Of a DNA stretch of 64,000 bases, positions 8,177 to 15,325 are shown piece by piece (position 1 is the first letter of the stretch; the number at the start of each line of letters is the position of its first letter). A program made the translations under genes and the position numbers. The notes under the pieces were generated by a model. It was not told the DNA's origin. It saw only the letters and a list, made by a program, of their open reading frames with translations, and did no database searches. Source of the stretch: Arthrobacter sp. 9AX (GTDB lineage Bacteria; Actinomycetota; Actinomycetes; Actinomycetales; Micrococcaceae); assembly GCF_902506095.1 (NCBI RefSeq), contig NZ_LR733293.1:2830487-2894486 (forward strand), in the 5' to 3' direction.

Positions 8177-9153
8177 TAGAAGAGCACCCGGGCCAGGGCC
8201 TGCCGCGCCTTGGCAACCCGCTCGTCCGACGTTCCCACCACTTCGAACAGCTCCAGCAGGCGGACGCGGGCAGTCTCACGCTCCGGCCCGAAGTTCCTGC
8301 CGATGAAGCTGACCACCCGGTTCAGCGCATCTTCCACATGCCCGCCGGCCACGTCCAGGTCGGCAACGGCAAGCTGGGCGTCCAGGTTGTCCGGTTCGTC
8401 GGCTGCCTGGGTGCGCACGGCCTCGCTGTCCTGTGCGGTGAGGGGCTGAAGCCTGAGCATCAGCTCCACCTGGGCCAGCCCCGCCTTCGCCTCGGGGTCG
8501 GACGGCATCTCGTTCAAGGCCTGGCGGTAGGCGTCAGCCGCGGCGGCGTAGTCGCCTGATTCGATGGCGTCAAAAGCGGCCTGGTGCAGCGGCGGCAGCG
8601 GGGCGGGCTCGGCTTCGGTGCCGGCTCCCCCGCCGAGGCTGCCCGTCACGCCGTTTGCGGCCGCGACCTTCAGCAGCTCGTCAAAGAGGCTGCGGACCTG
8701 CTGTTCGTCGGCGCCGCCCTGGAAGAGCGGGACAGGCTGGCCCTTCACCACGGCAACTGCAGTGGGCACCGCCTGCACCTGGAAGGCCTGGGCAAGCTGC
8801 GGGAACGCTTCGATATCGGCGGCGCCGAGAACCAGCCGGCCGCCGTAGCTGTCCACAACCCGGCCCAGGACATCAAGCATGCCGGCCGACTCCGGCGAAT
8901 ATGAGGCCCAGAGGGCGAAAACCACCGGCACCTGTGCCGAGAGTTCCACCAGCTGCTGGAAGTTGCCTTCTGTGACGTTGACCTTCAGTTCGGGACCGCC
9001 GGGAGCCGCACCGGGTTCCGCTCCGGGGGTTCCGGACGGCACGGCGGGCGTCGCTGGGCGGGGCTGCTTCAGCGAGGAAAGGTCGACGGCGCCGCGCAGG
9101 TTAAGCAGGCTGGCAGCGGCAGGAGGGACTGGGCGGGAAGCTGGCGAACTCAT
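8176..9153 (-). CDS. thioredoxin-fold TPR protein (CnoX/YbbN-like) without CXXC
   Basis: 325 residues in the order: Pro/Ala-rich N-terminus (1-55), thioredoxin fold (about 58-165, ending in VPTAVAVVKGQPV), then a TPR-like helical region (about 185-320). The active-site segment reads FALWASYSPESAGM, so the CXXC is replaced by S-P-E-S and thiol-disulfide exchange is not possible. The architecture fits the CnoX/YbbN group of co-chaperones, where holdase activity can be independent of the cysteines. Start chosen at the ATG at 9153 with TAAAGT 7 bases upstream; an in-frame ATG at 9171 is the alternative. It overlaps the oxidoreductase GTG by one base. Confidence 0.85.
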   Translation of the reverse strand: MSSPASRPVPPAAASLLNLRGAVDLSSLKQPRPATPAVPSGTPGAEPGAAPGGPELKVNVTEGNFQQLVELSAQVPVVFALWASYSPESAGMLDVLGRVVDSYGGRLVLGAADIEAFPQLAQAFQVQAVPTAVAVVKGQPVPLFQGGADEQQVRSLFDELLKVAAANGVTGSLGGGAGTEAEPAPLPPLHQAAFDAIESGDYAAAADAYRQALNEMPSDPEAKAGLAQVELMLRLQPLTAQDSEAVRTQAADEPDNLDAQLAVADLDVAGGHVEDALNRVVSFIGRNFGPERETARVRLLELFEVVGTSDERVAKARQALARVLF

Positions 9154-9160
9154 GCTTTCC

Positions 9161-9166
9161 ACTTTA
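9161..9166 (-). promoter_or_regulatory. -10-like hexamer of the thioredoxin/TPR gene
   Basis: TAAAGT on the minus strand, 7 bases before the ATG at 9153; no ribosome binding site is present, suggesting a leaderless mRNA. Confidence 0.4.
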
Positions 9167-9204
9167 GCCACTCCGGCCGCTGCCGGGGGTACTGCAGGTG
9201 GGGC

Positions 9205-10905
9205 CTACTTGAAGGTTGCTCCCACCAGGCCGCGGGTTGCGGCCACGAGCTTCATGGGGTCGCTGGATCCTGCGGGCGGAACATACACGGCCATGGATTC
9301 GGCAAAGCTGAGCACCATGCCGGTGGTGGTTTCCTTGCCGCCGGCCAGGGCCGCGGCGTCGTCACCGATGGTCAGTTTGTCGCCGGCGGCCTTGGGCGTG
9401 CCCTCAAAGCCGAAGTTGATCCTGCCCAGGACCAGCGCGCCGCCGTCGGCAGTCCGGAACACCACGGTGCTTTCCGGAACAACCTTGTGGGTGAACGAGA
9501 AGTTTCCGTTCTCGCCGGCCTTGACCACCTCTGCCTGGTAGGACAGTGTGTCGGCGATGTACGGAGAGGACTCGCCTTCGACGAGCCTGTCCTTGAAGGC
9601 GGAATCTGCGGTGGTGAGCCGGTCGGCCAGGCCGGCCATGGCCTCTTCACCGCTGTAGAGCAGTCCGTTCTTGTCAGCGGGGGCGAGGGTTTCCGTTCCG
9701 TCACGGTTGATGGTGGGGAAGGTGGTGCCCGGCTGCAGCGGATTGGTTTCCACCAGCTTGTAGTTCTCGCGCGGTGAGGCCTGGACGAGGGTCAGCAACT
9801 GCGGCACAACGTTGCCGTCACCCTGCGTTACGGCCAGGACAGAGCGGGGCCACTCCCGGTCCTTGGTGACCACGGTGGTGAGGAGCTTGGTGGAACGTAC
9901 GGGCATGCGTGCCTCGTAGGATGCCACCTGGGAGCGGATCTTGTAGTTCTGCGTCCGCACCTCAAGTTCGGTTCCGCCCACGCGCTCGGCGAGCTTGGCG
10001 GCGTCCTTGGCTGCATCACCGGCATCGGCCGCGCTGGAGACCTGCTCCAGGATCCGGCGGAACTGGGCATCGAGCAGGACCGGCGAGGCGGCCTGCTGCT
10101 GCGGGGCGGCGGACCCTGCAGGGTCCGATGAGGGCGCCGGCGATGCGGCGGTGGCGGCGGTACCGGCACCGGCCACCACGGCGACGGTTACCACGCCGGC
10201 GGCCACCATGCCCAGGCGGGAGGATGAGCGGGCTTCGGCGCGGACTCGCGCACGCTGGGCAAAGCCGCTGCCCTGGCCGTCGCCTTCACCGTCGCCCTTG
10301 CGTGCCGGGAGCAGGGCCAGTGCGATGCCGCCAAGGATCAGGAGCGAGCCCAGCACCATCAGCGGGATGGCCCACGGCGTGGAGGTATCGTTCGGGAACG
10401 TCATGGAGATGGAGGCGGGCGCCGGCTGGGTGCCGTCCGCGGCCAGCAGGAGCGTCCAGTCGCCGTCGGCCGGCGGTGTCCAGGAGTACTCCAGTTCGCC
10501 GCTTGCGTTCTCCGTGGATACCCAAAGATCCGAGCCGGCAGGGCTCGGCGAAGTGGCCTCGCCGTCGGCATGCTCAACCTGGAGGGACTTGCCGTCCTCG
10601 GAAACCCCCGTCACGGTGTTGTGCGCTGTCTGGCCCACCCAGGCGTCCACGTCGTCGGGGCGGCCTGCCGCGAGCAGGAAGTTGCCGTCGCCTTCCACGG
10701 TGATTTTGACGGTTCCGCCGTGCAGGGTCCGCAGCTTTTCGTCTATGACGGTCAGCGGCGCTGCCTGGGCATCAGCCGGCGCAGAGGCCGTGAACGTCTC
10801 GGAAGGGGCCCAGATGGTTCTCTGGCCGATGCCGGCCAGCAGTGTCAGGAGGCCGAGCAGCACGAGTGCGACTGCAGTCTTTAAACGCAAGGGAACACCT
10901 ATCAT
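9205..10905 (-). CDS. three-TM protein of unknown function with two extracytoplasmic domains
   Basis: 566 residues, family not recognised. Hydrophobic spans at about 9-27, 178-200 and 231-253. Between spans 1 and 2 is a beta-rich segment (about 50-170, with DGNFLLAAGRPDDVDAWVG and SWTPPADGDWTLLL), probably outside. Between spans 2 and 3 is a basic cytoplasmic loop. After span 3 comes an Ala/Pro/Ser linker and a 290-residue C-terminal domain, also outside in the most likely topology. The start is uncertain: ATG at 10905 has no Shine-Dalgarno sequence, while a TTG at 10890 has AGG about 7 bases upstream. TACTAT (10925-10930) upstream could be its -10 box. The gene is 51 bp upstream of the thioredoxin/TPR gene. 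Confidence 0.7.
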   Translation of the reverse strand: MIGVPLRLKTAVALVLLGLLTLLAGIGQRTIWAPSETFTASAPADAQAAPLTVIDEKLRTLHGGTVKITVEGDGNFLLAAGRPDDVDAWVGQTAHNTVTGVSEDGKSLQVEHADGEATSPSPAGSDLWVSTENASGELEYSWTPPADGDWTLLLAADGTQPAPASISMTFPNDTSTPWAIPLMVLGSLLILGGIALALLPARKGDGEGDGQGSGFAQRARVRAEARSSSRLGMVAAGVVTVAVVAGAGTAATAASPAPSSDPAGSAAPQQQAASPVLLDAQFRRILEQVSSAADAGDAAKDAAKLAERVGGTELEVRTQNYKIRSQVASYEARMPVRSTKLLTTVVTKDREWPRSVLAVTQGDGNVVPQLLTLVQASPRENYKLVETNPLQPGTTFPTINRDGTETLAPADKNGLLYSGEEAMAGLADRLTTADSAFKDRLVEGESSPYIADTLSYQAEVVKAGENGNFSFTHKVVPESTVVFRTADGGALVLGRINFGFEGTPKAAGDKLTIGDDAAALAGGKETTTGMVLSFAESMAVYVPPAGSSDPMKLVAATRGLVGATFK

Positions 10906-10924
10906 CAGCGGGGGTTTAGGTTCA

Positions 10925-10943
10925 ATAGTAACCGTTTTGTTAC
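10925..10943 (-). promoter_or_regulatory. possible promoter -10 overlapping a GTAAC inverted repeat
   Basis: TACTAT (minus strand, 10930-10925) overlaps GTAAC-N6-GTTAC (10928-10943). The arrangement could be a -10 box with an operator. Spacing to the proposed start is short, so this is tentative. Confidence 0.3.
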
Positions 10944-11010
10944 CAGGCCCAGGGATCGATGGCCAGAACGGTGCCCGCGGCCGCCGCCCGGGAAGGGCCC
11001 TCAGCGGGTG

Positions 11011-11039
11011 TTGACAAGGCTGCTGATAGTGTTTGCGAT
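11011..11039 (+). promoter_or_regulatory. promoter-like TTGACA-N17-TGCGAT before the AI-2E family gene
   Basis: A perfect -35 hexamer TTGACA (11011-11016), a 17-bp spacer and TGCGAT (11034-11039). It would give a leader of about 50 bases before the GTG at 11096. Confidence 0.5.
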
Positions 11040-11095
11040 GATCATCACACCGGCCCGCAGCAGCGGCGCCACGCATCGAACAGGCCCACATTTCA

Positions 11096-12403
11096 GTGAC
11101 TGACAAGACGGACGAGTCCTCCGCGGCATACGAGAATCCGGAGGGCGCAGAGCCTTCGGCCAAGGCGTCGCAGGAGCCTGCGCCGGCACCCCGGAGGGGA
11201 CCGGGCGCTGCCCTCGTGATGGTGGTCCGCCGCCTGCGCCAGCCGCTGCCGGGGGCCCAGCCGCGGCTCAGGTTCGAGATGCCGCCGGAGTACCTGCAGC
11301 AGGAGGAATCCAGCGAGGACCCGGACGGTGTGCCCCGCCCCCAGTTCGGTGATCCCGGCCCCCGGATGTCGCCCCAGCACCCGCTCTACATGGGCTTTAT
11401 GGGCACTGTGGGCGTGGGCGTGGCGCTGCTGGTCTACTGGATCGGCTCCCACACCACGCAGCTGCTGCTATGGATTGTCGCGGCGCTTTTCATCGCGCTC
11501 GGCCTTGAACCGGTGGTCGGGTGGCTGGAGCGCCGGAGGATTCCCCGCCCGGCCGGCATCCTGGTGTCCGTCAGCGTGCTGGTGGTCGGCGTCGTCGGCT
11601 TCTTTGCCACCCTGATTCCCACCATCGTGGAGCAGGTCACCGAGATCGTGGAGCAGGCGCCCATCTGGGTCAGGGACTTTATGAACTCGGACCTGTTCCG
11701 TACCCTGGATGACCAGTTCGGCGTCCGCGACAGGATAGCCGAGGAAGTGAACAAGTTCGTCAACGACCCCGAGGCCATGGGCGGGATCGCGGGCGGAGTA
11801 GTGGGGTTCGGATCCACGGTGGCGAACGGTTTGTTCGGCGCCCTGATTGTCCTGGTACTCAGCCTGTACTTCCTGGCGGCGCTGCCGGCCATGAAGAAGT
11901 GGGGCTACCGGCTGGCTCCGCGCTCCAGGCGCCACCGGGTGGAGGCCCTGTCCGAGGAAATCACCAAGTCGGTGGGCAACTACGTCATCGGGCAGGCCTG
12001 CGTGGCCGCGCTCAATGCCACGTTCGCCTTCATCGTGATGTCCATCGTGGGCGTCCCGTTCGCCCTGCTGCTGGCGTTCGTGGTGGCGCTGCTCGCCTTT
12101 ATCCCCCTGGTCGGGGCCATGATCGCCGGTGTGGTGGTGGTCCTCGTTGCCCTCACGGTGGGCTGGCAGACAGCCACGCTTTACGGCATCTGCTACTTCG
12201 CCTACCTGCAGTTCGAGGCGTACTTCATCTCGCCGCGCATCATGCAGAAGGCCGTGGCCGTTCCGGGAGCGGTGGCTGTCATCTCGGTTATTGCCGGCGG
12301 CAGCCTGCTGGGGGTCCTCGGTGCCCTGATCGCCATTCCCACCGCTGCCGCCATCCTGCTGCTGATCAAGGAGATCTACATCGTCCGGCAGGACAAGCAC
12401 TGA
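11096..12403 (+). CDS. AI-2E family transporter (TerC/TqsA-like permease)
   Basis: 435 residues. A roughly 95-residue Pro/Glu-rich cytoplasmic N-terminal extension precedes about eight membrane helices. Family landmarks include the ALGLEPVVGWLERRRIPR segment, a long soluble insert around 165-230 and the C-terminal FIPLVGAMIAG...YFISPRIMQKAVAVPG block, typical of the AI-2E exporter/permease family. Members export autoinducer-2 or act in ion transport; the substrate here cannot be inferred. The start is GTG (11096). The gene is convergent with the hydrolase gene, with only 13 bp between stops and no visible terminator. Confidence 0.85.
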   Translation: MTDKTDESSAAYENPEGAEPSAKASQEPAPAPRRGPGAALVMVVRRLRQPLPGAQPRLRFEMPPEYLQQEESSEDPDGVPRPQFGDPGPRMSPQHPLYMGFMGTVGVGVALLVYWIGSHTTQLLLWIVAALFIALGLEPVVGWLERRRIPRPAGILVSVSVLVVGVVGFFATLIPTIVEQVTEIVEQAPIWVRDFMNSDLFRTLDDQFGVRDRIAEEVNKFVNDPEAMGGIAGGVVGFGSTVANGLFGALIVLVLSLYFLAALPAMKKWGYRLAPRSRRHRVEALSEEITKSVGNYVIGQACVAALNATFAFIVMSIVGVPFALLLAFVVALLAFIPLVGAMIAGVVVVLVALTVGWQTATLYGICYFAYLQFEAYFISPRIMQKAVAVPGAVAVISVIAGGSLLGVLGALIAIPTAAAILLLIKEIYIVRQDKH

Positions 12404-12416
12404 ACCTGCACGGGCA

Positions 12417-13217
12417 CTAGGCCGGCGCGCTGGCCACCGGCCCGTCCCACTCCTGCGGAATGGCGTCTTCCGCCGGGCCTGCGCCGGTGACCTCGTGCAC
12501 AATCTCGTTCAGCACGCGCCCGGCGTACTTCTCCCCGACCCACAGGTGTTTAGCACCCTTGACGCCAACAACGCTGGCCTGCGGCACCAGGCTGAAGCGC
12601 TGCGACGCAGCCTCGGGCTGCAGGTAGTCATCATGCTCGGGCACCAGCACCTTGAGCGGTTTGCCGGACCGGGCCCACTGCTCAAGGTGGGAGTCCTTGG
12701 CCCGGTGCAGCGGCGGCGAGAGCAGGATGGCACCCTCAATCTCCGACGCCACCGGCTCAACCGCACCGTACATCAGGGCCAGCTCAGTGCCGAAGGACCA
12801 GCCCACCAGCCAGCGGTTCGGCAGGCCGCGTTCGACGGCGAAGCGGACTGCCGCCTCCACGTCATGCTGCTCCCCGATGCCCTCCTCGAACGCGCCCGAG
12901 CTCGTGCCGCGGGGGGACTCCGTGCCGCGGGTGTTGAAGCGGAGCACAGCGATCCCGGCCAAGGCCGGCAGCCGGTAGGACGCCTTGCGGTAGACGTGCG
13001 AATCCATAAAGCCGCCGTGCGTGGGCAGGGGGTGCAGCGTGATCAGCGTGGCCTTGACCGGGCCGGACTCCGGCAGGGCCAGCTCACCCACCAGGGTGTG
13101 CCCGTCCGCTGTCTGCAGCTCCACGTTTTCCCGCTTTGCGGGCAGGACAGTGGAGGCACGGATGGGAGTGGGGCCGGTGGACTGGCTGAATTCATACGAC
13201 GCCGGATCAAAAGTCAT
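12417..13217 (-). CDS. alpha/beta hydrolase
   Basis: 266 residues of the serine hydrolase type. The nucleophile elbow is GWSFGTE (S141), the acid is D196 or D197 in PEHDDYL, and the histidine is H224 in AKHLW. TLHPLPTHGG matches the oxyanion strand seen in the KANL3/Tex30-like and YceI-neighbour dienelactone-like hydrolases; RFNTRGTE...G is also typical of this subgroup. No signal peptide. The substrate is unknown. The ATG at 13217 has TAAGCT 7 bases upstream and no Shine-Dalgarno sequence. Confidence 0.85.
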   Translation of the reverse strand: MTFDPASYEFSQSTGPTPIRASTVLPAKRENVELQTADGHTLVGELALPESGPVKATLITLHPLPTHGGFMDSHVYRKASYRLPALAGIAVLRFNTRGTESPRGTSSGAFEEGIGEQHDVEAAVRFAVERGLPNRWLVGWSFGTELALMYGAVEPVASEIEGAILLSPPLHRAKDSHLEQWARSGKPLKVLVPEHDDYLQPEAASQRFSLVPQASVVGVKGAKHLWVGEKYAGRVLNEIVHEVTGAGPAEDAIPQEWDGPVASAPA

Positions 13218-13224
13218 GCCTGCC

Positions 13225-13230
13225 AGCTTA
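13225..13230 (-). promoter_or_regulatory. -10-like hexamer of the alpha/beta hydrolase gene
   Basis: TAAGCT on the minus strand, 7 bases before the ATG at 13217, fitting a leaderless transcript. Confidence 0.45.
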
Positions 13231-13240
13231 GCGACAGCCG

Positions 13241-13597
13241 CTACCGGTACCGGTAACTGCGGCTCATCCAGCAGTTGGTGTGCCAGTGCCGCCGTTCAGC
13301 CAGGCCGGCGGCCGCACCGAACAGATGGTCGTCCTTCCAGACCACCAGGTGCGCGACTCCGGGCAGCACTGCCGTGGAACACTCCGGGCAGATGTAGGTC
13401 TTTTCGGCATTTTTGGCGGTCATGGTGCGGACCATCCACTCGCCGTCCGGGGCGCTTTCCCGGCGGGCGATGCCCGCCCGCGCGCGTTCCAGGTCCAGTT
13501 CGGGAACCTCGCCGCTGCCCTTCTTTCCTGCGGCCCGGCCGGAACCCGCTCCGGCTTTTCCGGACACTGGGCGGCGGGGTCGGTTGGAACGCGGCAT
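13241..13597 (-). CDS. small zinc-ribbon-like protein (often annotated ATP/GTP-binding)
   Basis: 118 residues. A basic Gly/Ala-rich N-terminus (1-30) is followed by [35 protein letters not shown] and a C-terminal HWHTNCW. CPEC plus the later His/Cys pair suggest a zinc-binding fold. Actinobacterial relatives carry the name ATP/GTP-binding protein, but no nucleotide-binding motif is visible here, so I do not adopt it. GGAGG precedes the ATG closely. The start lies about 140 bp from nucS, which is divergent. Confidence 0.7.
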   Translation of the reverse strand: MPRSNRPRRPVSGKAGAGSGRAAGKKGSGEVPELDLERARAGIARRESAPDGEWMVRTMTAKNAEKTYICPECSTAVLPGVAHLVVWKDDHLFGAAAGLAERRHWHTNCWMSRSYRYR

Positions 13598-13723
13598 GCC
13601 TCCATTCTGCCCCAGTCCCGGCCCCTGCCACTGCCTCCCTCCCCTTCCGCCACAGGCAGGCCGGCCATGGCAGGGGGCCCGTCGCTACCACGCGTCGAGG
13701 CAAGGGCCGCCGGCGCCAGACGG

Positions 13724-13729
13724 TAGTCT
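13724..13729 (+). promoter_or_regulatory. -10-like hexamer of nucS
   Basis: TAGTCT, 7 bases before the GTG at 13737, with no Shine-Dalgarno sequence; suggests a leaderless mRNA and helps fix the start codon. Confidence 0.5.
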
Positions 13730-13736
13730 GTACGGC

Positions 13737-14432
13737 GTGCGACTTGTCATAGCCCGATGCTCTGTTGATTACGTTGGCCGGCTCAAAGCCCATCTCCCCC
13801 TTGCCACCAGGCTGCTGCTGGTCAAGGCCGACGGCTCCGTCCTGGTCCATTCGGACGGTGGCTCGTACAAGCCGCTGAACTGGATGAGCCCGCCGGCCAC
13901 CCTGCGCGTCTCCTCCCCGGAGGACGTGGACCTTGAACTGGGCGTCGTTGAGCAGTGGACCGTGCAGTCGGCCAAGACCGACGACCGCCTCATCATCAAC
14001 ATCCATGAGAAATTCAGTGAGTCCTCCCATGACCTGGGTGTCGACCCGGGCCTGATCAAGGACGGCGTTGAGGCTGACCTGCAGCGGCTCCTGGCCGAGC
14101 AGATTGAAACGCTTGGCGAAGGCTACTCGCTGATCCGCAGGGAGTACTTCACCGCGATCGGACCGGTGGACATCCTGGCCCGGGACGCCGACGGGGCAAC
14201 GGTGGCCATCGAGCTCAAGCGGCGCGGCGACATCGACGGTGTGGAGCAGCTTACCCGCTACCTTGAACTGCTCAACCGCGATCCGCTGCTGGCTCCGGTC
14301 CGCGGGATCTTCGCCGCCCAGCAGATCAAGCCGCAGGCAAAGGTCCTCGCGAACGACCGCGGGATTGACTGCATAACCCTCGACTACGACGCCATGCGCG
14401 GTGTGGACGATATTGAGTCCCGGCTTTTCTGA
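13737..14432 (+). CDS. nucS: mismatch-specific endonuclease NucS (EndoMS)
   Basis: 231 residues. The N-terminal beta domain starts [12 protein letters not shown], as in mycobacterial NucS. The C-terminal RecB-like nuclease has GPVDILARD...VAIELKRRG, giving the D-(E/D)XK catalytic residues, followed by [15 protein letters not shown]. NucS carries out non-canonical mismatch repair in actinobacteria that lack MutS/MutL, cutting both strands at mismatches in cooperation with the beta clamp; the C-terminal DIESRLF resembles the clamp-binding tail. The open frame runs 108 codons upstream, but only the GTG at 13737 matches the family N-terminus and has a leaderless promoter. Confidence 0.95.
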   Translation: MRLVIARCSVDYVGRLKAHLPLATRLLLVKADGSVLVHSDGGSYKPLNWMSPPATLRVSSPEDVDLELGVVEQWTVQSAKTDDRLIINIHEKFSESSHDLGVDPGLIKDGVEADLQRLLAEQIETLGEGYSLIRREYFTAIGPVDILARDADGATVAIELKRRGDIDGVEQLTRYLELLNRDPLLAPVRGIFAAQQIKPQAKVLANDRGIDCITLDYDAMRGVDDIESRLF

Positions 14433-14460
14433 CGTTTCGTTTCGACGGTTCGCGTGATAA

Positions 14461-14489
14461 TCAGCAGGCTGCCCTTTCGGCGGCGCTGA
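14461..14489 (+). terminator. hairpin downstream of nucS
   Basis: TCAGC-AG-GCTGCC pairs with GGCGGC-GCTGA across a 5-base loop, 28 bases after the nucS stop. One G-T pair and a 2-base bulge; no strong T-run, so a tentative terminator. Confidence 0.4.
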
Positions 14490-14758
14490 ATTCGTTCCGA
14501 CAAGGACATTTAACCGCCTTTTTACCCAAAATTTATGCGTTTAGCCGCCCAAACCGTTGACCTCCGCCGACCGGCGTGAAATTCTTATCTCAGTCTTTGT
14601 GTAGGTGTTTTTCATGCTCGCAAGACATGTTGCGAGCGCGAAGCTCCTGCAGCGCCGGTCCCTTTTCCGGACGGGCAATCCAGGATTCTTCTCGCGGAGT
14701 GACCAAGGCCGGCACGAAGTGTGCCGATCTTAAAAAGTTCCACAATGAGGAGAAATAA
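14490..14758 (+). promoter_or_regulatory. promoter and structured 5' leader of the cold-shock gene
   Basis: This gene-free stretch holds an AT-rich segment, a TTGACC -35 candidate (14557-14562) and then a leader with hairpins: a perfect 8-bp stem with 6-base loop (14616-14637) and a 6-bp stem (14710-14726). A GAGGAG ribosome site precedes the ATG. Long structured leaders are typical of cspA mRNAs, where they control translation with temperature. The -10 box is not clear. Confidence 0.5.
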
Positions 14759-14962
14759 ATGGCACAGGGAACCGTCAAGTGGTTCAACGCTGAAAAGGGC
14801 TTCGGCTTCATCACCCCGGATGACTCCGATGGTGATGTCTTCGTTCACTACTCCGAGATCCAGACCGGTGGCTTCAAGACCCTCGACGAGAACCAGCGCG
14901 TTCAGTTCGAGATCGGCCAGGGTGCCAAGGGCCCCCAGGCTACCGGCGTCACGCTGGTTTAG
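14759..14962 (+). CDS. cspA: cold-shock protein, CspA family
   Basis: 67 residues, the usual length for a single cold-shock domain. RNP1 (KGFGFIT) and RNP2 (DVFVHYS) are intact and the N-terminus [11 protein letters not shown] is canonical. It binds single-stranded RNA/DNA and acts as an RNA chaperone in the cytoplasm. GAGGAGAAATAA supplies a strong ribosome site, and a 17-bp terminator hairpin follows, so the gene is transcribed alone. The paralogue letter is a family label; other copies are likely elsewhere in the genome. Confidence 0.95.
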   Translation: MAQGTVKWFNAEKGFGFITPDDSDGDVFVHYSEIQTGGFKTLDENQRVQFEIGQGAKGPQATGVTLV

Positions 14963-14999
14963 TCCCCGCCGGATGGCCGCGTAATGCGGCCAACAGCGA

Positions 15000-15037
15000 A
15001 ACAATGATCCCCGGCAATTGTGCCGGGGATCATTGTT
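15000..15037 (+). terminator. terminator of the cold-shock gene
   Basis: A perfect 17-bp stem (15000-15016 with 15021-15037) and a 4-base loop, 38 bases after the stop codon. A smaller GGCCGC/GCGGCC hairpin (14975-14991) precedes it. Confidence 0.8.
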
Positions 15038-15136
15038 ATTAAAGGGTTATAAGACAAACGTGTAAATCGGGGCTCCGCGTTATGGGAGCAGGCTGTCGCA
15101 GGCGGCCACCACTATTGGCGGCTGACGCGAAACCCG

Positions 15137-15190
15137 CCATCACCTTTCGCATCAAATCCGACGACGCCCCATCACCTTTCGCAGCAAATC
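15137..15190. repeat. two 22-bp direct repeats in an intergenic region
   Basis: Copies at 15137-15158 and 15169-15190 differ at one base and share the core CCATCACCTTTCGC; a reversed partial copy (GAAGGTGATGGGG) lies near 15270. The stretch 15038-15325 carries no gene. Two such units with a 32-bp period are too few for CRISPR and more like a dispersed intergenic repeat. Confidence 0.5.
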
Positions 15191-15325
15191 ACCGAACGCT
15201 CCGTCATGTGATCCATCTCGCGAAGACACCCCGGCACCCTCCCGCGGCATCACCGCCGTCGAACCCGCCCGAAGGTGATGGGGAGTCCGGAGGGCGGGAG
15301 CCTTCCCAGGCCGGACGCGGCCGGG

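Noticed and set aside
15137-15190. CRISPR array
   Set aside because: Only two repeats with a 10-base gap and no cas genes in the window.
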